The notes under the pieces were generated by a model that saw nothing but the letters and a program-made list of their open reading frames with translations, was not told where the DNA came from and did not search any database. Made by a program: the position numbers and the translations under genes. From Durusdinium trenchii (taxonomy: Eukaryota > Sar > Dinophyceae > Suessiales > Symbiodiniaceae), in assembly GCA_963970005.1 (NCBI GenBank), contig CAXAMN010004158.1, positions 209,046 to 273,045 of the forward strand: a stretch of DNA of 64,000 nt, written 5' to 3'. Positions 27,801 through 37,626 of this stretch are shown here, piece by piece (the first letter of the stretch is position 1; each line of letters opens with the position of its first letter).

Positions 27801-30800
27801 ATTCTACACTACTGCTGGTGCATGGGGTGACTTCGCTCACCTGGAATCTTCGTCCAACATCTGCTGCCGGACCTAAGGCGGTGGTATTTCACCTTCCTAG
27901 CGTCTCAGATGCGTGTCAAACGGGTGGGCGCTGGGAGTTCCAACTGGTGGTGCCGAAACGCGAGTTGCGCAAGTGGATCGAATGGCCGCTTTGCACGTCA
28001 CAGTGGGTATTGAGAGATATTGAGAGACATCGTACCCCAGGTAAGAACTGCAAATCAAGTCCGTTGAAGAGCCTGGGTAGCCTGGGTCGGCCTGCAAAAA
28101 CCCGTCAAACTCACGCAGCAAAGAGAAGGCAGAGGGCCCTGCAGGTTCTGCATGTTGATTGGTATCTCATGGTCAAATCAGTGTAATTATTATATGTATA
28201 TATGAAACATTATGAAACCAAAAACATCCAAGGCCGTCTCAGGCATTCTTCTGATCTCCCACTTCTTATATATGTCTGAGTCCATCACACCAAAGAACAG
28301 CCAAATGCTTGACCCCTCCCACCCAAACCCCCTGATTCCAAAGACTAAAGCCATAGACCTCCATAGTCCCGGTTCCTCAAGAAAATGGTAATCTGCGTTT
28401 TTGGTCACAACTGTTTTCTGCTGGGTAGGGCCAAATAGCCCTTTTCCTGCCCAGAACACCAGCTCCTCTCATGCCTCGCGCCGGACCCGGTCCTCTCCTT
28501 AGACCCGGTCCCGACCGGAACTCCAATGCCCAGGTGGTCTTCGTCCTCCTGGTCACGGCGGTCGGCACGTCGCTCTTCGAGGCAGCCGCACGCTTCGCAC
28601 AGGCACCCTTGCAGGCGCGGCCGAGGACCGAGGACCGCTCCGTCTCGGCCATCGGCGCGTCGTGTGAGACGCGGCGCGGCGCGAGAGAACGGCGACAGGT
28701 GCTGAGAGGGTTCATTGGCGTTGAGAAAGGAAAAGCGGCCTGTGATTCCTGGTGTTTGGGAGAAAAATGTCATGAGAGCGAATGAAATAGACCATGGTGC
28801 TCTTTATATGGATGTGTTCTGATATTTTTCTATTCATCACGCCATCACGCGGAACTTTGTTCATTCACCATAAATCAATCCAGGGGCCAAACGGCAGGGG
28901 TGCCTCAAGTGGCCACTGGCCGGTGTGAAGTCTTGAGTTGGACGACTTGGAAGCAGTGGTCAGAGACCGCTAGCTTGAGGTGTGAAGTACTGGGAGTTAG
29001 GATGAAGTAAACCCTAACGGCCCTAACAATCAATGTGTATATGGAAAAATTGCTTACATTGGGGGTGATTTGACGATGGTATAAGGGTCAAATGTAACTT
29101 CATTAATATCTAGGCTAGCATACATGGATGGTCTTGAAACGGGACGGCCTCAAGGTCCACAGCCGGCTTAAACCTCACTTCACACGAACCCAGAGAAGCA
29201 CCCCAGTCGATCCGACTGACGCTTTCCGTCGCTCCGACCTCCTCGCCCCAGAAGGACTCGCTCGATGGACGCATCGAGGTCCGACGCACCACCCAAACCA
29301 CACCGGCCAGGTCTGGCGCTTGCTGGCCATTCAGCTACCACACGCCACCAACTTCTACCTCCGCTACGCCGTGCTGTTGTGGGCGGCCCCCTTCTTCGAC
29401 TTGCTCCGAGGTTCCCTTGACCTGGAGGACATCGAACGACGGACCTGACCTGACCTGACCTTCATACGTGGCGCGAGAGACTGACCACCGTATCGCCAGT
29501 CGACTCGCAGTCGTGTGGGGAGTGGAGTGATGAATGAAAGGCATGTGGTATACAGAGAGAGTGCCCTTGGTTTTCGCTGCCAATCCCTGGCGTTTGGGCC
29601 TGACCACGGTTCTTCTGGCCTCGTTTGGACCTGTCACGTTCAAACGAACGTCTATTCCGTACATGCAGGGGCTGCAGGCAGACGGGTGCCGGGTGTCTTG
29701 GTTTATCTTTGTTGTTTCACCTGTGGTGGGGGGGAAAACCGCTCCATCCACATCTCACTCGTGGAAGCGGGAGTGTGAGAGGTATACCATGCATTGTTCT
29801 ACCCTGTTCTTCTAAGTGTCGATGTATCCGCAAGAAGTCCAAAGACGATTTGTTGCGCCACCGAAGTAAAGGAAATCCCCTTGTTCTTCATCACCTATAA
29901 GTCAGACCATTGTTAACATGGTCGACCGGACTCCCATCTTTAAAACCCTTTGATTGGCCTCAAAACGCTCGCTCCAAGCTACGCCGCGAGCCGCGAGGTT
30001 TGCCGCTGCTACGCTTTTGGCGAGCCGTGCAAGCCGGAGAGTGTCCTGCCCATTTGGTGGGTTCCGCTTTGGATGAGTCGAGGGATCAGTTGAGGTGACG
30101 GCTCCAGACGCAGCAGTTGTAAATGTTGTTGGCGGGGAATTAAATTTTGGATCAGAGAAGGATCAGTCTTCAGGACGATTTCCGTGGGAAGCGAGCTTTG
30201 CAAACTTTTGAATTCATGAAACACCTGCTCGATTTGACCAATCAGTCACAAAATGTCATGAGTCCTTTATTCCACAGACAAGCTTGCGCTAGAAAACATC
30301 CATTGGCACCTAACTTATCACTGATGCCATCTTCCTGAGGCCTGTCAGCACTGCTAGGCAGATGGCAGAGCCGGAGGCCGCATTATCGACTCCTTGCAGT
30401 TCCAAACAGATTCTTCAGCTGTACCAAGAGAGGTTAGGTGACCATAAGTAGGACCCGTCACCCGGGGTGTCGAACTAGGGTTCATCAACCACTCTGTTGG
30501 TAGACTTGGACTCCAAGTTTCCAAGCTTTCTTGTACCCTGAAAGCCTCACTCGTGCGACACTCGTGCGAGCCGTGCAACACAAGGGATCTGCAGGGTTCG
30601 TTTTGTCTCGTACATAATGACATGTACACATTCAATTCCGGGACCATCCTGTCTGGGTGTCTAAAATGGACTGGGGATCTCCATTGGACACCCAGATGTT
30701 CGGATGGTCCAGGATTGTGTTCATTAACATGTGCTGATGGAGGGCCCAGTCGTACCTTCTCATGTAGGCTTGGAGGACCCAGTCGTACCGAACCTGAGAA

Positions 30801-33800
30801 GGTGTAGGATTTCTGGCCGAAACCACACCCCATTTCGACCGGCCGCTGGATACCGCAGGACCAGGCGTTTCATGGTTCGGGCGCACGCAGTGCCCGTTGG
30901 TCGCTGCACGTGGTGATGGGTCTCACGCTTTGTAGCCACTCGGAGTCTTCGGTGTCATGGGTTTTTCACCCGTGACCTTTCGGACCGACGTCGGCGGCAT
31001 GGAGAACCCACAAAAGACGGAGTCTTCCCAGACCACCAGGGTGGTTTCTCTACATCAAAGTGTCCACCTTTCCATGTCAGTGATGCCTTTCTTCTTTTGT
31101 CCTGGTTTTGCTTCAGGTATCTTCAGGTTATTGTATGGTGATTTTGTTAATTGTATATTTTCCCTATGGGCAAAATTCCGTTTCTGGTGAATATCTTCTA
31201 TTCTTTCCAGGTTCTGAAACAAGCAAATCCAAGTTGTGCTTCGTGACTTCGAAACCGCCCCCTCTTGGTGAAGACAGCGGAACCCCCATGTGGCGGTTTC
31301 GCTCGTTCTGCGGAGACACTGGAGACACTGAACTAACGCGGTCGACCGCGGAACTCCGTGTGCACCGAGAGTTCTCCGCACGGTTCGGCACCGTGGGATT
31401 CGACGGCTGGGAAAGCGCCATGGCTTTCGCCCAATTCGTCAGATGTTCAGGACACCTCCGACACTGGAGACGGTGTGTGTCCCAATAACGCCAATAAAGT
31501 GTCGGCAAAAGGATGATCACTCTTTTTGAGATGGAAAGGCCTGTACTAAGGTTACAGTTACAGGCCCCATCATCATCCAGGGCCCTGGAAGATTGGGATC
31601 TACCATGATCTATACCAGGCCGGTACATCAGGCTCACAAGTTCCATCCGGATGCCTCAGGACATCCACAACCCCATGGCCCATGCTGATCATTCCGACAT
31701 GGAACTGCTGGAACTAACAGGTGAAATGAGATGACACACATGTCCAAGTTGGGTGGTTGTGGTTAACATTTATCTTGACTTTTGCAGCTAAAAGACATCT
31801 TGGGTGCCAGACGCTGCCAGTGCCATTTGCTCAAACTCATGTTTTACATGTATATTAAATGGATACTTATTATTGTTAATATATCTTTCTTTTTGTCCAA
31901 CATATTGGGGCGTCCCTGGCTACCACACTGCAGGTACTTATACCAATTCACGTACAGCATCGGATCGTAGAAAGGTCAGCGGTAGAGCAGTGTGTTGCTC
32001 GAGCTCTTGGGTGACACAGGGTCTGACGTTTGTAGCGGCATCCGTAGGCCACGAGCCACTATTTCTGATGTCTCGTTGTTTCCATCGAAGGTCCAAGCAG
32101 CACAGGCGCTCTGAAGCACCGAATAGTTCAGGCGTTCGACCTTGCACGTTCGACTGGACAATTCTGAACAAAAAACAGGTTGGTGTTCCGAGTGACCGTT
32201 CACCAGGGTAATTAGACTCATTACTCTATCTTACTCTCAAGGCCATGCCCTTCCAAGGCTTGCAGCCCTTCGTCCCGGTGGTCCTGGGCTTTGGCTTCCT
32301 ATGTCGGCGCTTGGTCTTTGGGTTTCTTATGGCCTCTTGACAGGTGAAAACTAAGGAACCAGTCAAGCGCGTTTCATGGGAGATGGGTATCCAATCATTT
32401 CAGGGGAGAGTTCCCAGCAAATCGGTTGCCATTCCTTGAGTGAGGGCAGGGGTCCAGCATCTTCTCTTTGTTTGATGCTCTTTTCCGATCCTTTTTGTTA
32501 TTGATTTCCATTAATGTTCGATTTGGTTTCGCTATGATATCATCCATCCAGGAGGTGAACCAAGACGAAATGAATCCATCCGATCAGGAGCTAATCAATA
32601 TAGCTATGCGCTATAGGATTATAGGGAACCCGGAGGCAACCTTCATCAACCTTCCGGAACGACCGTTCGGCGCCCGCCTTCGTCACCCTTCAACGGCAAA
32701 CGACCGAGGTGTTCGTGGAGACGAAGAAGTCGGATTCGGGTGGTCAGCTCTGGCGTGTCCAGATGCAACACACCCAACTGGGCTTGGTGATTTATATCAT
32801 CGCCCCGGCCCGAGACCGTAGACACGTCGGTCCGTGAAAACCGCGACGACGCGTGTCGGGCGACGTACGATCTTGGCGACATGCTGGCCGTATCCGGCCC
32901 CGAAGAAAGAGCTGAGAAACACCATCATGTGCAGACTGTAGATAGCAATTTTGGCAGAAAGGATGCGGTAAACTCGTGTTGAGAGATGCAATGTATAATT
33001 TTGCCCACCAGCTATGTTGAAATGTGTTGAAACAATGCATTACTTGCCATTTTTCTATATACATTCGCTCAGTTCCTTGCAGTTCTTCTGCGTTTCGTGC
33101 CCTTGCAATACCGACTTCTCCGAGTCCATCTCTTCTCTCCATGCACGCCACCGGCGAGCGGGGAGCCGGGTGGGGGAGCCGGGTGGCCGGTCCGACCTAT
33201 CAGCAGTTTCAGGTCATGACATTGATTCTTCTGGAGCGAGATGAGTCCATGGTGTGCCTCGGCGCCCGACTCCGACCTGACCGGACGAGTTGAAGAAATG
33301 AATCTGACGATCCGTGTGCGGTCAAGCCGCTGAGAGCATGTGTGCCTGCATGTTGCAAAGATCCACAGTGATCTCCAATTAAACACCAAACGGATCCCTA
33401 AGGGATGATCGCAACCTTGTTACTTTTTGGGGCCACATGATCGCATGCATTCCCTGTTCTCCTGGGCAGCGAGGCCATGTGGCATCGATGCCCCCAAGAT
33501 CGTCAGGGTCACCGGAGGTTGGGATGTTCGGATTCCATGTTTGGGCAGAGCTCTCCAGTAGACTTGGTGATTTGTACATGTGAAGAGGGCTGAAACCAAT
33601 CCAAATGAGGGGGGGTAGAACCAACAGTCTTGCAAAGGATCCAGGTGTCATAGTGTAGCCATATTGAAACCATCTTCCGTCATTCATGATCCCTATAGGG
33701 ATCCGTCCAGTCGTACCTTCTCCTCAGCTTTTGGTACGAAGGTTTGGACCCTCCAAACCTGGCACCTACATGACAGTGTCGGTCTCACATCACCTTAGTA

Positions 33801-35696
33801 AAAAAGAAGACGATCCTTCATCACTAGGGCATGATCCTAACATCACTGCTTGGTCCTCCTCATTTGGACCCTAAGACCCTCTGGCCGGTGACCCCGCCTG
33901 GAGCCCAGGGCGGCGATCCTGGCGGGGAGCAGTGGCTTCTTCGTGGCACTCTTCTGGCCCGTGGCCCCAGCGGGGTCTGGATGCTGGAAGAGGCGTGTGT
34001 GGCCAAATCAAATCTAATAGTCTCAGCCTTAGAAAGTGGACACATGCCGTAACCAAAGAGCAAAAATTCGATATTCGGATGGAAGATCCATTACTTTTAG
34101 CATCTTTTAGCTATATTTGTTCCTTGTTTCGGGACCCAAACACCCAAGAATGGTGTGCAGGGTCGAGAGTTTTTCGTATCGCTGAGGTTTTGGTATCCAT
34201 CTTTGCTGGAACTGGCCTCCTTGCCTGTGCAGCAGGCCGAGCTTTCCTTCCTTTCTCTCGGAGCCGCTGCTTTGCCGCTGAGCTCGGCGTTCGTCCCGTG
34301 TAACTCGACACCTGCCCCCTGCGAGGATCGCGACGACTTAAGGGGCTTGATTTAATGGTGGGGTTGGAGGACTTGGTTTGGAGATCCACGCATGTTTTGG
34401 ATCTAAGACATGGCTTCCAACTATATAGATGTGTTCCATTGTGTTCCAGTTTCTCAGTTCAGTTGTCCACTTGGACCATGGCGGCAAATTAGATTCTTAG
34501 TGCAGGGCTGTCGCGCTGCCCAAAGTATACAGATGCTAAGCTTTTCCTGTTGACTTGAGCCCTTATATAACTTGATTTGCTTGCTTGGGAGAACATCTCA
34601 AGTTGGGTCATGACTTATGACTTATGACAGTCATACAACTCGTAGCATGTAGTAGCACACCAGAGCATACCGAGCGGAAACGATCAATGGCAACTCTCAG
34701 ACGGGGCCCAAGAAATCCCAAATCATGTTCCCACATTTGGTCCAAACCCGAATCATCTAAAATGGTTTCCGCCACCCCAAACATGCAAATTTCTCCAAGC
34801 CAACTAACAATTCCAAATTGATTCTTCCTTGCCACCTTGCCACCACTGAGCAGTACTGTAGTGCGACGTGGTCGAGAGGGCGTCGATCGACCAAACGCCA
34901 CGGCGACCGGTCAAGCAGTGGAACCAGGGCCGCCAGGGTAGTTGAAGATGCTGGTCCCGTTTTCCGGTGTGTCACCTGTGTTCACCCATGACGGTCGCGG
35001 CGATTGGTTGACAAACTGACTTGATTCTTTGTTTGGTTGCAACACCCCACAAGTCAGAACAGTTGAACCGGATCCGGTGCTCGGCAGGCGGAACAGGCCA
35101 CGACGCTGGGACGCAGCTGCGAGGAGGTCGAGGTCGAGGAGGTCGAAGTTTCAACTCCTTATCTTCAGCCAGTGCCGCGGTGCCAATGCCGATGCCGTCG
35201 AGTTGTGCATGGCGATGGCGGTGGTGGTGCATGGTGCGGTCCAGTCGTCACCGAGAAATTTCTCCCAGCGAGACGAGACCGAAAACACCTGAAATAATGG
35301 AATGAAAGTACAGGTGTTTTTCCAAAAGTCAAGGTCCAGAAGCCATGTGTCAGATGGACCTGGTCTAGGACATGTGTGTTATCATGTGGTTTATTGAGAG
35401 ATGATGGTAGATATCGGTACTTCACAAAGCACTCTAACTGACTGCCTTTGACTCCCCACCTGTTTGTGCCGTCGTCGTGTTGCTGTCAGGTCATTGGTGG
35501 TGTGTTTTCTGGATTCTGTTCTTGTCCCGCTCTCCCAATCTTTGTTATATGGGCAAACCAAAGGCAAACCAGGTAACCATGGGCGCGAGCCAGCGCATTA
35601 TCCGCTCTCACCTTTCATGGAGGTGGACATGGATGATTCGTACACCCACCCGCCCCGCCCACGCGCGCTCTGCGCAGAACCAAACGATCCTGAAGG
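12728..35696 (+). CDS. OSCA/TMEM63-family (DUF221) ion channel, multi-exon gene
   Basis: Envelope of a dispersed gene whose exons, read in order, follow the OSCA/TMEM63 (RSN1_7TM, DUF221) plan. The order is: a first membrane segment ending RRFPHLY; a GMDQIMLLEF block; the cytosolic RRM-like domain, with VRDTSSLEPLLE and then AFVTF; the hallmark PEPPADVLW; membrane segments with VVFVLLVTAVGTSLFEA and LPHATNFYLRYAVL; and ETKKSDSGGQLW. Family members are stretch- or osmolarity-gated cation channels of plasma or organelle membranes. Exon joins D-E, E-F, F-G, I-J, J-K, K-L and L-M agree in phase with AG|G acceptors and GT or GC donors, which strongly supports one gene. Not found: the true start, the exon(s) for TM1-TM2, the link from G to H and from H to I, and the last membrane segments. 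The C-terminal end is a guess. Function is inferred from family likeness only. Confidence 0.65.
12902..12960. repeat. Dispersed repeat containing CCCACCTGTCAGGTGAG
   Basis: About 55 bp closely matching 42691-42749: both run from an AACGTT/GACGTT start through CCCCACCTGYCAGGTGAGGG to TTGTTAGATYTTAT. The centre is a small inverted repeat (CACCTG...CAGGTG). This copy lies in the first recognised intron of the channel gene. Confidence 0.7.
14322..14482 (+). CDS. TMEM63-like gene, exon B
   Basis: The frame contains GAGFWRLNDAMPVGMDQIML then LEFTHFGMK. It fits the DUF221 block that precedes TM1, where a tryptophan-containing turn leads to G-x-D-x-x-x-x-L-x-F. Start 14322 (after CTTGGAG) takes the two bases needed to complete exon A's codon. 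The end before GCCACT would be a GC donor in phase 0. The acceptor is weak, so the start is uncertain. Confidence 0.45.
15067..15230. repeat. 40-bp tandem array with assembly gap
   Basis: Units of 40 bp beginning GGGGCTCCTGGCCTTACTGC repeat head to tail, with a 10-N gap at 15114-15123 inside the array. The last unit has diverged. The gap probably marks a collapsed repeat, so the true copy number is unknown. An inverted repeat, GGTAGTTCTAACTACC, follows at about 15241. Confidence 0.85.
15469..15585 (+). CDS. Possible TMEM63-like exon C (loop before TM2)
   Basis: A GC-rich open patch whose frame includes AEAWILWAHVAFV. It resembles the short region in DUF221 proteins where a tryptophan and W-A-H precede the second membrane helix. 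Acceptor and donor are not clear and phase cannot be tested, so this exon is tentative. Confidence 0.25.
15912..16030. mobile_element. MITE-like inverted repeat, CAGTCGTACC family, copy 1
   Basis: A 119-bp unit whose ends are inverted copies of each other: TCCCTAGGGATGCAGTCGTG at the left, and GGTACGACTGGATCCCTATA followed by GGGA at the right, with CTTCTCAG and CTGAGAAGG inside. Relatives occur at 20733-20843, 30741-30808 and 33688-33740. It lies in an intron of the channel gene. Confidence 0.65.
18774..18794. repeat. Poly(A) run
   Basis: Twenty-one consecutive A residues. I see no retroposed gene directly upstream, so it is recorded only as a homopolymer. Confidence 0.9.
19731..19820 (+). 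CDS. TMEM63-like gene, exon D (start of RRM-like domain)
   Basis: The frame reads AHFFHEIFGKPVVKAASFVR then DTSSLEPLLE. This is the usual start of the cytosolic RRM-like domain in TMEM63/OSCA proteins: an F-x-x-x-F-G-x-x-V strand, then a helix with L-x-x-L-L. It begins after CTGAG|G and ends before GCGCTTG, a GC donor, in phase 0. That fits exon E, which starts in phase 0. Confidence 0.6.
20733..20843. mobile_element. MITE-like inverted repeat, CAGTCGTACC family, copy 2
   Basis: The left end is CCCCTAGGGATCCAGTCGTA with TTTCTCAG. The right end is GGATCCCTAGGG preceded by an inner CAGTCGTACCGAACCTGAGG block. The general plan is that of the copy at 15912-16030. It is intronic. Confidence 0.65.
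21141..21253. mobile_element. MITE-like element, CTCCCTGGAACTAACATGG family, copy 1
   Basis: About 112 bp starting CTCCCTGGAACTAACATGGA and ending TTTCAGGGAGAG. Its inner sequence includes GGAAGACCAT. It aligns along its whole length with 38742-38852 and in part with 36898-36976. It is intronic in the channel gene. Confidence 0.7.
21987..22089 (+). CDS. TMEM63-like gene, exon E
   Basis: The frame reads AVEVEALEQRYNMAAREVEQ then LAEQIFSHSAPAAM, an amphipathic helix that fits the helical insert of the RRM-like domain. The acceptor is CTTGAG|G. The donor GTGAGA at 22090 is canonical and leaves one base, which exon F's two leading bases complete to a glycine codon. Confidence 0.6.
23453..23551 (+). 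CDS. TMEM63-like gene, exon F (AFVTF motif)
   Basis: After the acceptor CCCCGCAG|G the frame reads SYASDAAFVTFRDRRHAEFA then RRLKYSESRS. A-F-V-T-F is the hallmark strand of the OSCA/TMEM63 cytosolic domain. The donor GTGGAT leaves one base, which exon G's two leading bases complete. The open sequence beyond the donor (to about 23640) in other frames also looks coding-like, so the end is not certain. Confidence 0.65.
26430..26482 (+). CDS. TMEM63-like gene, exon G (PEPxDVxW motif)
   Basis: The acceptor TTGCTTCCAG|G is strong. The frame contains RPEPPADVLWT, the A/R-P-E-P-x-D-V-x-W signature found just before the 7TM bundle in this family. It ends before GCCAATGG, a GC donor, in phase 0. A following open patch at 26598-26660 (EWSMEYTYLTAAWEALCLG), starting in phase 0 after CTTGCAG|G, may be the next exon. 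Confidence 0.6.
27217..27335 (+). CDS. TMEM63-like gene, exon H (membrane segment)
   Basis: After ATGTCTCTCAG|G the frame reads WGTSLLSMLMDLVPWILQVV followed by basic FRRFYRLRSGVKCQQKIQ. This fits the family's membrane helix with an internal proline and the following S-x-x-x-x-Q segment. The donor is not resolved (27335 to 27370), and a small exon may be missing before exon I. Confidence 0.45.
28534..28614 (+). CDS. TMEM63-like gene, exon I (membrane segment)
   Basis: The frame reads VVFVLLVTAVGTSLFEAAAR then FAQAPLQ, close to the family's N-V-F-L-V-T-x-x-G-S-x-F helix. It runs from the acceptor ATGCCCAG|G to a GC donor (GCGCGG), 27 whole codons, and joins exon J in phase 0. Confidence 0.65.
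29311..29410 (+). CDS. TMEM63-like gene, exon J (membrane segment)
   Basis: The frame reads VWRLLAIQLPHATNFYLRYA then VLLWAAPFFDLLR. It matches the L-P-x-x-S/T-x-F-F/Y-L-x-Y helix of DUF221 proteins. The acceptor is CCGGCCAG|G. The GT donor (GTTCCC) leaves one base, completed by exon K. Confidence 0.65.
30741..30808. mobile_element. Partial copy of CAGTCGTACC inverted-repeat family
   Basis: Two CCAGTCGTACC blocks, one followed by TTCTCA and the other by GAACCTGAGAAGG, as in the inner parts of copies 1 and 2. The GGATCCCTA outer ends are missing. Confidence 0.55.
31211..31437 (+). CDS. TMEM63-like gene, exon K
   Basis: It starts after the strong acceptor TTCTATTCTTTCCAG|G with two bases that complete exon J's codon. 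It encodes about 75 residues, ending RVHREFSARFGTVGFDGW then ESAMAFAQF. It ends before GTCAGATG (GT donor) in phase 0. The end fits the family's loop and start of the helix that leads to Y-x-x-x-x-P. The front half is low-complexity and not conserved. Confidence 0.5.
32242..32331 (+). CDS. TMEM63-like gene, exon L (membrane segment)
   Basis: The frame reads AMPFQGLQPFVPVVLGFGFL then CRRLVFGFLM, thirty codons from ACTCTCAAG|G to a GC donor (GCCTCT). It fits the family's P-x-x-P-F-x-x-x-x-F-x-x-R-R helix and joins exon M in phase 0 to give the L-x-V-x-E-T motif. Confidence 0.6.
32709..32801 (+). CDS. TMEM63-like gene, exon M (ETxxxSGGxLW motif)
   Basis: The frame reads VFVETKKSDSGGQLWRVQMQ then HTQLGLVIYII. 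Y-V-x-E-T-x-x-x-S-G-G-x-x-W followed by G-L-V is one of the best-kept blocks of the OSCA/TMEM63 family. The acceptor is GACCGAG|G; a GC donor after 32801 would end it in phase 0. A frame at 33213 (after TTTCAG|G; VMTLILLERDES) could be the continuation. Confidence 0.65.
33688..33740. mobile_element. Partial copy of CAGTCGTACC inverted-repeat family
   Basis: It contains GATCCCTATAGGGATCC next to CCAGTCGTACCTTCTC, matching the outer end and inner block of the fuller copies. It is intronic or just downstream in the channel gene. Confidence 0.5.
35623..35696 (+). CDS. Possible C-terminal exon of TMEM63-like gene
   Basis: After CTTTCATGGAG|G the frame reads VDMDDSYTHPPRPRALCAEP then NDPEG. It resembles the acidic D-x-Y-x-x-P tail found at the end of many family members. 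The next bases, GTGTAG, could be a donor or lead straight to a stop. A further open patch at 35836-35891 ends at a canonical GTGAGT. Placement in this gene is inferred from position only. Confidence 0.25.
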
Positions 35697-35896
35697 TGTA
35701 GCGGGCCTTTCCGCGTGAGCAGATGCAGGAAATCATGGCCGCCATGAGGTTCTTGTTTCGTGGCACAGGGCGCAGTCTTGTTGAGTTGGTCTTCTTCCCA
35801 TTGGCCCATTGGTAATGTTTCCTTTGTAGCGAAGCCGGTCAACCTTCCGTGCCAGCGGCACGCCGCCGCCCAGGAACTGCAGCAGTCCCTTCCGGT

Positions 35897-37503
35897 GAGT
35901 CTTTCCATGGGGCGACTTGGGTGCAGAACAATGATCCGAAACAACCAGCATCACTCAGTTTTTTCATGGTCCTTGGCATGGTTTTCATCACATGCGTCAT
36001 ATACGTAGTGAACAAAGGGGTCTCCGTATCTCAACATTGACCACCCGAACAGGGTTCTGCTGGAAGTAGCCCTGGTTTTGCTTTTGTTCAATATTTTTTC
36101 AACTTGGCCCACGGGATTTTTCTGAAACCTCCCAGACCGCGCCGGCCCCCAGACCGCGCCTTCTGAAACCCCGCGCCAGGTCCACGGTGCACTGGCGCGA
36201 CTTGGACCGAGCACTGCAAAGGGCCAGCGAAGGTGCACTGCCGGAGCCAAAAAGGAGGATGGAAGTGGAAGAGTAAGTGGAAGGTCTGAGTAAAGACTCG
36301 CATGAGCATGACCATCAATGCTCAATCCGAATAGCATGGTGAGGTGGAGTACGTTCATCCGAGCTCCATATGATCTTCCATGATGATTTCAGGGTATGTA
36401 ATGTATTGTAATAATGTACCCTATGTACCATCTCCTGTTTGGGTGTCCAAAGGTTTCGCCTGGACAAAGTATTGCTTAGAATAATTCCATTTTGAAGATC
36501 CCGCAACAGAGGAACCTGGATGAACCAGGTATCCAAGGGTATACATAACATCAACGTGTATAGTATAGATACATCATACGTTTACGTGGGTAGTCTGGAA
36601 GTTGGCCAAGTGCCAGGGTATGGAACCTTCCGCCGAACGAACACACTTTTTGCATTTGAAGCATCCCCATATCCCTGGCATGAAAAAAGGATGATGGAAG
36701 ATGTATTTCCCAGTTCCAGGGCAGTAAATCCAGGTCTATCAAGTCACTCTTGAGTTCAGATCTTTGTTCTACCATGTTCTACCTTTTTTCAGGAGTCCAG
36801 CATCATCTGAGGAGATCAGATCGGCCTTGCACTATCCTCACCCCAGCGGATGTTTTCTTCGTACAAAACCACACGGCCACCCAAGAAAACACATACACTC
36901 CCTGCAGGCCCCTGGAAGACCATTTTCCCTCTACAATCAGGTGGTGCCATCCACTTATGCATGATGATTTCAGGGACTGTTGCTTCCACCTTCCAGACCA
37001 CCAAATCCACCCTCCGGACATTTGTGACTCGGGAGCTCTCCAGGTGCGCTCGCCGCAAGCGCCGCGCGCGTCAGCGCGAGCGCTGCGAGCTTGGCGCCGA
37101 AGCTGCCCAGCCGCAGCAGGAGGCGCCGAAGCAGGAAGCGCGTTTGGGGATTGCCGGATCGCCGGATCGGCTTTCAGAAACACGGTGGTAAAGAGGATGT
37201 TCGTGTCCCGTGCAGCTCGGTGGTGTTGCATGATGGTTGCTTGATGGCTGTTGGTTATTTTTGTATATGTTTGCGACCTTCTTTTGATGGAACATCACCT
37301 GGAGTCTCTTTTTTGCAATCAGTACTGTATGCACATGTTTGAAGCATTTTCTAGAGTGCTTCAGAGGATTCAGTTGAGTTGTATGTTGAAACAGCCCCCG
37401 AGTTTGGCATCTTGTCATTCAAAGCAGCACGCAACTCGCTTCGATGCAGCATTCAACGGCTCAAAATCTTTGACCAGATACCCTCGCTTTGCGACATATT
37501 GCG
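35897..37503. other. Intergenic stretch between channel and protease genes
   Basis: No recognised domain. It holds a partial MITE-like copy (36898-36976). A GC-rich patch at 37040-37150 has frames rich in Arg, Gln and Ala and may be coding, but I cannot place it. Confidence 0.45.
36898..36976. mobile_element. MITE-like element, CTCCCTGGAACTAACATGG family, partial
   Basis: It starts ACACTCCCTG, carries the inner GGAAGACCATTTTCC block shared with 38742-38852, and ends GATTTCAGGGA. It is shorter than the other two copies and lacks the AACTAACATGG part of the left end. Confidence 0.5.
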
Positions 37504-37626
37504 ATGGCAAAAGGCATGAAGTTTGCTGTCCTCGTGGCCCTTGGGGTTTGCAAGGCAGAGTCGGACGTGAGCAAGGCATTCGAAGACTTCATCACGAAGT
37601 TCGAGAAGAGCTACGCCACCAAGGAG
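37504..37626 (+). CDS. Protease exon 1: signal peptide and propeptide start
   Basis: Forty-one codons: signal-like stretch, then [16 protein letters not shown], the first I29 helix. It ends in phase 0 at AAGGAG|GAGCCG, which is only possible with a GA donor. Confidence 0.75.
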
